This document shows, piece by piece, positions 19,583 to 27,733 of a stretch of 34,268 nucleotides of DNA. Within the stretch, counting starts at the first letter, position 1. Each line of letters starts with the position of its first letter. Location of the stretch: positions 1 through 34,268 of the forward strand of contig QOQA01000018.1 of NCBI GenBank assembly GCA_003331875.1, in the 5' to 3' direction. Both the position numbers and the translations under genes were made by a program. The notes below the pieces were generated by a model, which saw nothing but the letters and a program-made list of their open reading frames with translations, made no database searches and was not told the origin of the DNA. The DNA comes from Cryomorphaceae bacterium. GTDB taxonomy: Bacteria > Bacteroidota > Bacteroidia > Flavobacteriales > Flavobacteriaceae.

Positions 19583-21343
19583 TTAATTACCATTATATGC
19601 TCCGATATTTGGTTTTGAATCACTTGTTACTGTGTTCCCAAAATAGTCCCTTCCTCCATTATTTTGAATATAATTTTTTACATCAGAACTTCCATTTATT
19701 ATAAATCCAGAATTAAGGGCAGGACTTCCTGATTTTAATTTATAATCATTTGCAGAATTACCACCTGCATTGGAAAGTTGTGGATCTGTACTCAATAAAT
19801 CACTAGGATCGTGATTATAGGTGTAATTTGAGTCTATAACAACATTTCCGTAATACATGTTGTTACGAAATGAATTAAACTGTTCCGTATCATTCCTAAT
19901 GTCCATAGTTAACTTGGCTTGATCACTTACATAAATGATGTTGTTGTATACATACGTATATTCAGCTTCTCTGAAAAAGATTTCAATGTGACTCATAGGA
20001 TTGTTGTTGACATCATTTATACTGGGAACAAATACTGTATTGTTGTATATGAAGTTATTATTGGATGTCACTCTTCTGTTTTCCCCTGCAAAATCAGAAA
20101 TCCAAAAAACATTTCCATGATTTTGACCTGTTCGCTTACCGTCTGCAATACTGATATTATAACGATACCCACACATTTCATTTTCACCCAAAATTTCCAC
20201 AAAACCCCCAAAGTTATTTCTACTTAGGTTGTATTGCATGACCACTCTTTCACAACCCCAGTCAATATGAGCACCATATGAATCTTGTGGTCCATAGGCA
20301 TTCTCAAAAATATTTTCTTGAATAAGTGCATCATTACATGTGTAAGTCCACAAACCACTTCCCCTATTCCACATCCTGCTATCCTCATCAGAACCTGAAC
20401 CATCAAAATGGTTATCTTCAACTAGAACATTCTTGCATCTTGCCAATACAATTCCAGACCCACCAGTATTTGTAAACTTTGAATTTTTAATTGTAATATT
20501 TCTGTGATAAAACTCTGAATCAGCCGGGGACATTCTGTTAACAATATGAATGCCGTAATGACCAGTGAGGGAAATATCAACATTATCAATTTCAATATTT
20601 GAATAGTAATTTTTTTGACTGTTATTATATGATTCAAATCTTATTCCATAACCTTGGTGTTCCTTTGTTGCATCTCCAGGGGTTGGATATACATTTGATA
20701 TCTTGACATTTTTAATATTAATATTAGATATATCTTTTCCATCACCAAATCGAAGAACTAAAACACCAAAACGCTCATCTTGTCCAGTTCTATCAGAATT
20801 ATGCATTAGTTTGTTGGATCCGTCAGATTTTCGATGAGATGCCTCATTTGTAAGTTCTATATTTGAAATTGTAATATTTTCAATATTCTCTAAAAAAACT
20901 GAAGCTTGATAACCATTTCCATCTATGACGGGAAGATCTCCAGATCCATAACTATCTGCGGATATATGATTGTCTTCTGATCCAGAGCCACGTATTTTAA
21001 AATAACCTTTCCAAGTGTCTCCTCTTTTAAACTTTATTATATCTCCTGCATTAAACGTAATACTATTTATCTTTCCTAGATTTTTAAATGCATTTTCCTC
21101 ACTTTTTCCATCATTTGAATCATCCCCCGAACTAAAACTTATATAGTATGTAGTGTTACCATCGGAAGTTGAATCTGTATAATCATCTGGGTCTGAACCA
21201 TCGTCATCAGAATTATTTCCTCCGCCATTATTTCCTCCATTATTTCCTCCGTTATTTCCTCCATTATCGCCATCACCAGAACCACTGTCAGAGGAGCACG
21301 ATATAACAAAAAGAGAAAGTATCAAAATAAAAATTTTTTTCAT
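19583..21343 (-). CDS. Right-handed parallel beta-helix lipoprotein, paralog of the neighbouring gene
   Basis: Lipobox FVISC followed by a DG/GNN-rich tether, beta-helix coils, and block EDSRMWNRGSGLWTY...GPQDSYGAHIDWGC...NLSRNNFGGFVEILG. Confidence 0.82.
   Translation of the reverse strand: MKKIFILILSLFVISCSSDSGSGDGDNGGNNGGNNGGNNGGGNNSDDDGSDPDDYTDSTSDGNTTYYISFSSGDDSNDGKSEENAFKNLGKINSITFNAGDIIKFKRGDTWKGYFKIRGSGSEDNHISADSYGSGDLPVIDGNGYQASVFLENIENITISNIELTNEASHRKSDGSNKLMHNSDRTGQDERFGVLVLRFGDGKDISNINIKNVKISNVYPTPGDATKEHQGYGIRFESYNNSQKNYYSNIEIDNVDISLTGHYGIHIVNRMSPADSEFYHRNITIKNSKFTNTGGSGIVLARCKNVLVEDNHFDGSGSDEDSRMWNRGSGLWTYTCNDALIQENIFENAYGPQDSYGAHIDWGCERVVMQYNLSRNNFGGFVEILGENEMCGYRYNISIADGKRTGQNHGNVFWISDFAGENRRVTSNNNFIYNNTVFVPSINDVNNNPMSHIEIFFREAEYTYVYNNIIYVSDQAKLTMDIRNDTEQFNSFRNNMYYGNVVIDSNYTYNHDPSDLLSTDPQLSNAGGNSANDYKLKSGSPALNSGFIINGSSDVKNYIQNNGGRDYFGNTVTSDSKPNIGAYNGN
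21212..21262 (-). repeat. 12-bp tandem repeat (ATTATTTCCTCC-type, 4 near-identical copies) encoding the GGNN linker
   Basis: ATTATTTCCTCC-GCC-ATTATTTCCTCC-ATTATTTCCTCC-GTTATTTCCTCC on the + strand. Confidence 0.85.
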
Positions 21344-21377
21344 AGTTTAGAGTAATAGGTTATCTAATATCAAGATA

Positions 21378-21390
21378 CAAATTGAATTTG
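21378..21390. promoter_or_regulatory. Palindrome CAAATT-G-AATTTG in the 62-nt divergent intergenic region (candidate operator or back-to-back promoter)
   Basis: Perfect 6-bp arms around one nucleotide, located between the divergent beta-helix and sulfatase genes. Each side ends in TTTG like the Bacteroidota -7 element. Confidence 0.35.
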
Positions 21391-21405
21391 AAATATTAAA
21401 TCTTC

Positions 21406-23067
21406 ATGTCAAAAATCATAGTACTTATTCTTTCCTTATTTTTTGCTTTTGGATGCAACTCTAATACTCAAACTAAGCCAAATATTGTTTTAATTATGAC
21501 TGACGATTTAAATGATTACAATGAAGATCTAATGGGCCATCCACAGATAATTTCTCCAAATATCAAAAAATTAGCTGATTCTGGTGTATCATTTATTAAT
21601 GCATATTCAAATGATCCAATGTGTGGACCATCAAGATCAAGTATGATCACAGGTGTATATCCGCATAATTCATCAAATTTTTGGCAGAAACCATGGTTTA
21701 ATAATAATGTTTTAAATAATACCAAAACAATGATGGAGAAATTTAAAGAGAATGGATATTATGTTGTAGGTAGTGGAAAAATTTTACACCATAACAAGAA
21801 AGAATTATGGTCTGAATTCGAACATGATGCGGACTACGGACCTGTAGCATATAAGGGACTTCGTAAAAAAGGAAAAAGAGGAATTGCTCATCCTGATGTT
21901 GCAAAACCCTTTTCTGAAATCGGACAAATAGACGGTTCATTTGGTCCTTTTAAAAATATTTCAAGTTTAGAGAAAGATGGTGAAAAGATTACATGGGCTT
22001 ATGGAGGTTCTAGGGGATACAAAGAGTTAAAATATATAAATGAGGATGACAGAGATTTGACACCTGATGAAATCAATGCTCAATGGGCTGAGGATAAAAT
22101 CAATGAGCTAGCCGAATCAGACAAAGATGCTCCTTTCTTTTTGGCTGTTGGGTTTTTAAGACCACATACACCACTTATTGCTCCACAAAAGTATTTTGAT
22201 ATGTATCCACTTGAAAAGATTGAGCTTGCAAATATTTTAGAAAATGATATGAATGATACATTTTTAAATTATGTTGAAACCAATAATGTTAAAAAGTCCG
22301 AGGGTGGTGAAAACAATTCAACACTTACTCACAAACAGCTCAGTAAAAGATCTGTTGAAATGTATTATAAACTTAAAGAATCGTATAAAAAACCCGATGA
22401 GGGATTAAAAAGATTTACTCAAGCTTATCTTGCTTGTGTAACTGCTGTTGATGATAATATTGGACAAGTAGTCAATGCAATTGATAACTCTAAGTTTAAA
22501 GACAATACAATCATTGTTTTTGTCAGTGACCACGGATGGACCATGGGAGAAAAAAACCATGTATACAAAAATTCTTTATGGGAAGAAAGTACAAGGGTTC
22601 CTTTGACAATTAGAGCTCCCGGCCTTACAGAACCTAATTCAAAAGTTAATCATCCCGTATCTCTCATTGATGTCTACCCTACTTTATTGGAATTGGCTGG
22701 CTTGGATAACAATACAATCAAAAATGATAAAGGAAAATCACTGGATGGCTTTAGCTTGAAGCCGTTCCTAAAAGATCCTAATACAAAAAAATGGGATGGA
22801 CCTGATGGAGCCTTGTCTGTTGTTTACAGCTCAGATCTGAATGAAAATACACCCTCAAATCACCATTATTCTCTAAGAACGAAAGATTGGAGGTACATAA
22901 TCTATGACTCAGGAAAAGAAGAGCTTTATAACAATTCTATGGACCCGAAAGAATGGAATAACATTATTTATGAAAAAACTCATCCACAAAGAGATGAGAT
23001 GGTAAAAATCCTAAAAGAAATAACACATCCAATGGTACCAAACGGCCTAAAGAAATTACAATTATGA
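21406..23067 (+). CDS. Type I (formylglycine-dependent) sulfatase, lipoprotein, iduronate-2-sulfatase-like (possibly SulfAtlas S1_7)
   Basis: Lipobox FAFGC, PNIVLIMTDDLND, NDPMCGPSRSSMITG (CxPSR), GFLRPHTPLIAPQKYFDMYP, VFVSDHGWTMGEKNHVYKNSLWEESTRVPL. The subfamily call is a judgement by eye. Confidence 0.9.
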   Translation: MSKIIVLILSLFFAFGCNSNTQTKPNIVLIMTDDLNDYNEDLMGHPQIISPNIKKLADSGVSFINAYSNDPMCGPSRSSMITGVYPHNSSNFWQKPWFNNNVLNNTKTMMEKFKENGYYVVGSGKILHHNKKELWSEFEHDADYGPVAYKGLRKKGKRGIAHPDVAKPFSEIGQIDGSFGPFKNISSLEKDGEKITWAYGGSRGYKELKYINEDDRDLTPDEINAQWAEDKINELAESDKDAPFFLAVGFLRPHTPLIAPQKYFDMYPLEKIELANILENDMNDTFLNYVETNNVKKSEGGENNSTLTHKQLSKRSVEMYYKLKESYKKPDEGLKRFTQAYLACVTAVDDNIGQVVNAIDNSKFKDNTIIVFVSDHGWTMGEKNHVYKNSLWEESTRVPLTIRAPGLTEPNSKVNHPVSLIDVYPTLLELAGLDNNTIKNDKGKSLDGFSLKPFLKDPNTKKWDGPDGALSVVYSSDLNENTPSNHHYSLRTKDWRYIIYDSGKEELYNNSMDPKEWNNIIYEKTHPQRDEMVKILKEITHPMVPNGLKKLQL

Positions 23068-26000
23068 GAAAAATTCTGTTATTATTATTTATATTAATCA
23101 GTTTTACAATTGAATCTCAAGAAAGATTTAACAATCAAATGCTCAATGGTGAATGGGAAATTATATATGATGAAAATAATGAGGGAAAGAAAAATAAATT
23201 TCATTCAAATGATGGTTTTAATGATGGATTGATTGAAAAAATTTATGTACCAAGTGTTTGGGAGAGATACAAGAAGGATTACGAGGGTGTTGTTTATTAC
23301 AGAACAAAGTTTAATGTTTCCAAATCTAGAGAAAACAAAAAAATTCACTTAAACTTTAATGCTTCAAATTATATAACTGAAGTATATGTAAATGATAACT
23401 CAATTGGATTTCATGAAGGTGGTTTCTCCCCATTTTCATTTAATATTGAGCACGTTGTTGATTTTGATAATGCGAATACATTAATAGTAAAAGTTATGGG
23501 TCCAATAACCATACAGGATAAAGTTATTGACGGTATTGGACAAATGGAAACTCCACAATGGAGGGGTTCTTACACAGGCGGAATATGGCAAGATGTTTTT
23601 CTATCATTTACAGGACAAACGCATATTGAAGATGTTTTTATCATTGCGAATTATGAAAATGGAAATGTAGAATTGAAAAATAAAATAGTAAATGGTCTAG
23701 GAGATGGAAAATATAGGTACAGGTATTCGATCAATAATTTAAATGATAAAAATAAAAATACTTTAAAGCACAAAGACATTATTATTAAAAATTCCAACCT
23801 AGTTGTTGATGTTAATTTAGATCACAAGGTTAAAAACCACAAACTTTGGTCACCAGATGATCCTCAGTTATACCTATTTGAGGTATATCTAGATAAAATA
23901 ATAGAAAATGAGCAAGGATTATCATATGAACAACTTGATCATGTTACTGAAAAATTTGGTTTTAGGGAGTTTACAGTTAAAAACGAACGATTTTATTTGA
24001 ACGGTAATCCAATTTATCTCAAAGCAGCATTTTTTGAGGGATTATACCCGATAAAACTATCCTTTCCCGACTCTTATGATATGATGATTAAAGAAATTTT
24101 ATTAGCCAAAAAAGCTGGTTTCAACATGATAAGACCCTGGAGGAAACCACCTCCAAAAGAATGGCTTCATTTAGCAGATTCTATTGGGGTACTAACAGTG
24201 GGAAGTATGGCAATAGAGTGTATGGATATGCCGATAGAATCCCCTTATCTTCCACAAAGGGTTGAAAATGAAATTACAGAAGCAGTTCTCAGAGACAGAA
24301 ATCATCCATCAATTGTTCAGTGGGAATTGTTCAATGAAATTAGAAGACCAGTTCTTGCTAATATGTTAAAACCCATGTCCTTGAAAGCAAGAGAACTTGA
24401 TCCTACTAGGATGATTCTTGATGAGTCTGGAGGATGGGCATACGGAGCTAACCTTTACTTACCTTTTTCAAACAAAGCTTTTAAATTTAATGATATCCAC
24501 AATTACCCTGGTCCAAACATCACAAACAATAAATTTGATGGTTTTTTAACAATCGGTAATACCAAAGAAAAAAATATTGAATTAGGACTAAATGCAAGAA
24601 CACCGGGAAGAAATGTAGTACCTGATATATCATCTTATGTTTCTGAAATTGGATATGGAAGTTTACCTGATTTGGAAAATAATGAGATTTTGTTTAGAGA
24701 AAAAGGAAACCCCATAACCTATCCTTACATATACCACATTAATTACAATAAGGATATCAAAAAAGCTTTAAAGGAAACGGGTTTGGATAAAATTTTTAAA
24801 TCTGCTACTGATTTCTACCTAAAACAGCAAGAAATTCATGGAATTGCTAATAAAAGAATGCTCGAAGCCATTAGGTCCAACCCCACTGTTATTGGTTACT
24901 GTGTACATGCTCTAACAGCCGGAGATTGGATTATTGGTGCGGGATTGCTTGATCTTTGGAGAAATCCAAAAGGGAAAGCATACGATTTAACAAAAGAGGC
25001 TAACGAGGATAGAATTATTGTGATTAGGACTGATAAGAGAAATTATTACCAAGGTGAATCTGTCAAAACAGAAATTAAAGGCATAAACGATAAAGTTGAG
25101 TTAAATGGCAACCTTTCTATCAAAATAAAATCTAAAAAAAACAATAAGGTCTTATATGAAAATAATATAAAAACAAAGCTTAAAAATGGAATATCTCTCC
25201 TACATAACAGCAATGTAGAATTAGAGAAAGGAAATTACTTAATTGAAGCAAATTTTAATTCACAAAAAACTAAATTATTTTCAACTATTGAATTTAGTAT
25301 TTATGATTTAAAATCAAAACAAACTGTAAAAAAAATAGCTCTTGCCAATAAGGACAATAAACTAAAAAAATTCCTAATTGATAAAGGGTTTGAGGTAGTA
25401 AATTTTGATCAGAAACTTAATGTCAATATTCCTGTAATGTTCAGTAATGAAAAAGCAGAATTTATTAATTCAAGTGATGGAAACGTTGTTAAAAATGAAG
25501 ATAATCAAGATAACCTTTTATCACCCAGTGGGCCTTCATCAAATACAAAAAACAGCAAACTAGAGTCAAGAATCAATGAGTTAAATAGTTTTGTGCAAAG
25601 AGGAGGAAACGTCATATATCTTTCTGTGCCTGGGAAAACTCGTGTAAGGAAAGGACCAAACCTTACTTTTATTGACGAAGGAGAAAGTTATTTGCCAGTT
25701 AAGTTTGTAAAAAATATTTCTCAAGGATTATGGGATGGAATTCTACATATTAATTCTAATCATAAAATTTTTAAAAATCTTCCGACTGATGTCAATATGA
25801 GTAATACATATGAGAACATAGCTCCAACTATAACAATGAGGGGGATTGAAGCAGAAAATATAGTTAACACGATAGCATTTGACAGAATTCCTAACGGAAA
25901 TATCATGAAAAGAAACTATATTGGATCTGGTGATGTGTGGTCAGGATCAGATCTCTCTGTTGTGAAGCATGGAAAGGGAAAAATTATTCTGTCTACACTA

Positions 26001-26075
26001 AAATTAATTGAAAATCTAGGATATGACCCTGTTGCTGAAATTGTTTTAATGAATATGATAAATTATACAGATTAA
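23064..26075 (+). CDS. Glycoside hydrolase family 2 (beta-galactosidase/glucuronidase-like) with extra C-terminal domain
   Basis: Signal peptide, jelly-roll N-terminus (YVPSVWERYKKDYEGVVYYRTKF, NASNYITEVYVNDNSIGFHEGGFSPF), acid/base QWELFNEIRRP, putative nucleophile YVSEIGYGS. Confidence 0.87.
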   Translation: MRKILLLLFILISFTIESQERFNNQMLNGEWEIIYDENNEGKKNKFHSNDGFNDGLIEKIYVPSVWERYKKDYEGVVYYRTKFNVSKSRENKKIHLNFNASNYITEVYVNDNSIGFHEGGFSPFSFNIEHVVDFDNANTLIVKVMGPITIQDKVIDGIGQMETPQWRGSYTGGIWQDVFLSFTGQTHIEDVFIIANYENGNVELKNKIVNGLGDGKYRYRYSINNLNDKNKNTLKHKDIIIKNSNLVVDVNLDHKVKNHKLWSPDDPQLYLFEVYLDKIIENEQGLSYEQLDHVTEKFGFREFTVKNERFYLNGNPIYLKAAFFEGLYPIKLSFPDSYDMMIKEILLAKKAGFNMIRPWRKPPPKEWLHLADSIGVLTVGSMAIECMDMPIESPYLPQRVENEITEAVLRDRNHPSIVQWELFNEIRRPVLANMLKPMSLKARELDPTRMILDESGGWAYGANLYLPFSNKAFKFNDIHNYPGPNITNNKFDGFLTIGNTKEKNIELGLNARTPGRNVVPDISSYVSEIGYGSLPDLENNEILFREKGNPITYPYIYHINYNKDIKKALKETGLDKIFKSATDFYLKQQEIHGIANKRMLEAIRSNPTVIGYCVHALTAGDWIIGAGLLDLWRNPKGKAYDLTKEANEDRIIVIRTDKRNYYQGESVKTEIKGINDKVELNGNLSIKIKSKKNNKVLYENNIKTKLKNGISLLHNSNVELEKGNYLIEANFNSQKTKLFSTIEFSIYDLKSKQTVKKIALANKDNKLKKFLIDKGFEVVNFDQKLNVNIPVMFSNEKAEFINSSDGNVVKNEDNQDNLLSPSGPSSNTKNSKLESRINELNSFVQRGGNVIYLSVPGKTRVRKGPNLTFIDEGESYLPVKFVKNISQGLWDGILHINSNHKIFKNLPTDVNMSNTYENIAPTITMRGIEAENIVNTIAFDRIPNGNIMKRNYIGSGDVWSGSDLSVVKHGKGKIILSTLKLIENLGYDPVAEIVLMNMINYTD

Positions 26076-26770
26076 TGGAAACTCAAAACTATATAATCGA
26101 ATTTATGTCGGATGAATGGATTAGGAATACAATCATTTCTTTTTTTTCCATCTTGATCATCCTTTTTATATCAAATAATTTTTTTAATAAAGAACAAAAG
26201 TTAAAAATTGTAAAAATCCTCTCTTTATTGATGATTATTATGACAGTTACTGACCACTCTAGAAATATTATGAATGGTCTTTGGAATGTTTCAGAGAATC
26301 TTCCACTTCAATTATGTGGTTTAACAAATTTAATTGCCTGCTCTGTTTTATTTACTAAACTTAATAAAAGAGTATTCGAGTTTTTTTATTATGCAGGGAT
26401 TATTGGTGGAATTCAAGCTTTTTTAACTCCTCAAATAAACAATTTTGATGGTACAAATTTTGAATATATATCATATCATTCCTCTCATGGCGGAATAATA
26501 TTAATTCCAATTTTTCTATACCTAAATTTAAATCACGCAATTACAAAATTTTCATGGTTTAGAGTCTGGATTTATTTAAATATAATTATTGCTTTCATAA
26601 TTCCGTTAAATTTCCAAATTGACTCCAATTATATGTATCTAGCATCTCCGCCAAATGTTGATAATCCACTTTTAATTGGTGAATGGCCATATTACATATT
26701 TTTTTGGGAGATAATAATGATTCTTTTCACATATACACTGTATGTTGTATCAACAAAAAAGTTTGTCTAA
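26075..26770 (+). CDS. YwaF/TIGR02206-like integral membrane protein
   Basis: LPLQLCGLTNLIACSVL, YAGIIGGIQAFLTP, YHSSHGGIILIPIFLY, SNYMYLASPP and GEWPYYIFFWEI match that family's pattern. Confidence 0.75.
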   Translation: METQNYIIEFMSDEWIRNTIISFFSILIILFISNNFFNKEQKLKIVKILSLLMIIMTVTDHSRNIMNGLWNVSENLPLQLCGLTNLIACSVLFTKLNKRVFEFFYYAGIIGGIQAFLTPQINNFDGTNFEYISYHSSHGGIILIPIFLYLNLNHAITKFSWFRVWIYLNIIIAFIIPLNFQIDSNYMYLASPPNVDNPLLIGEWPYYIFFWEIIMILFTYTLYVVSTKKFV

Positions 26771-27382
26771 ATGAAATCCCCAATTGAAGTTTTTTCAGAT
26801 TGGGCAATATCTGGTAAAGATGATGGAATGAAGGAAAATCATTTTAAGCCTGTAATGAAAATGATAGAGTTATTTGAAGACAAGTATAAAAATCCGTGCA
26901 TAATTGATGCAGGATGCGGAAATGGTTGGTTAATTCGCCATTTGTATGAAAAAAAAAAATACAAAAATGTTACAGGTGTTGATGGGTCAAAATCAATGAT
27001 TGCAAAAGCAAAGAATCTAGATCCTAAAAATAATTATATATGCTCTGAACTTGATTTATGGAAACCTGATGATAAAGCTGATGTTGTTATGTCAATGGAA
27101 GTCATTTACTACTTTAAAAAACCTCAGAAAATCATTAAACATATATTTGATAATTGGATTAAAAAAAACGGTGTTTTTATCATGGGTATTGATTTTTATT
27201 TAGAAAATAAAAAATGTCATGATTGGAAAGAAAAAACTGGAGTTAATACGATGGAACTTTTCAGTTCAGCAATCTGGGTTAAATTTTTTGAAAAAAGTGG
27301 TTTTAAAAATGTAAACAAGTACTTCTTTAATGGAGGGCAAGATTGGAAAGGAACATTAGTTGTTGAGGGATTTAAATTCTAA
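26771..27382 (+). CDS. Class I SAM-dependent methyltransferase
   Basis: Motif I CIIDAGCGNGWLIRHLYE, VTGVDGSKSMIAKAK, and VVMSMEVIYYFKKPQKIIKHI. Confidence 0.85.
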   Translation: MKSPIEVFSDWAISGKDDGMKENHFKPVMKMIELFEDKYKNPCIIDAGCGNGWLIRHLYEKKKYKNVTGVDGSKSMIAKAKNLDPKNNYICSELDLWKPDDKADVVMSMEVIYYFKKPQKIIKHIFDNWIKKNGVFIMGIDFYLENKKCHDWKEKTGVNTMELFSSAIWVKFFEKSGFKNVNKYFFNGGQDWKGTLVVEGFKF

Positions 27383-27733
27383 GTTTTTCTTTTTAACCTC
27401 CAGCACTCCTCCCTTTAAATTATAAATCATATTAAAACCTTTTTGCTGAATAAGTTTTGCAGCGTAATAGCTTCTTCTTCCAGATCTGCAATAAAATATG
27501 ATATTTTTTTTAGCCTTATATGATGAAATTGAATCTAAAAAAGCAGGATTGTAATAATCAATATTGATCGAACTCTTTATTCTAAATGAGTTATATTCAT
27601 CAGGGGATCTTACATCAATTAGTATAGTGGAATCTCTTTCTAAAATTTCTGACATTCTCTCAAAATCTATATCAATTATTGGTTGTTGAGAGTAGATAAT
27701 ATTTATGAAAAATAAAATAAGAACTTTTTTCAT
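27356..27733 (-). CDS. Secreted/periplasmic rhodanese-like protein
   Basis: Signal peptide (MKKVLILFFINIIYSQQ), ILIDVRSPDEYNSFRI, active loop FYCRSGRRSYYAAKLI. Confidence 0.88.
   Translation of the reverse strand: MKKVLILFFINIIYSQQPIIDIDFERMSEILERDSTILIDVRSPDEYNSFRIKSSINIDYYNPAFLDSISSYKAKKNIIFYCRSGRRSYYAAKLIQQKGFNMIYNLKGGVLEVKKKNLEFKSLNN

Noticed and set aside
18607-20637. Extra ORFs on both strands within the beta-helix genes (e.g. 18607-18891, 19919-20227, 20422-20637)
   Set aside because: Out-of-frame or antisense to continuous, motif-bearing beta-helix ORFs.
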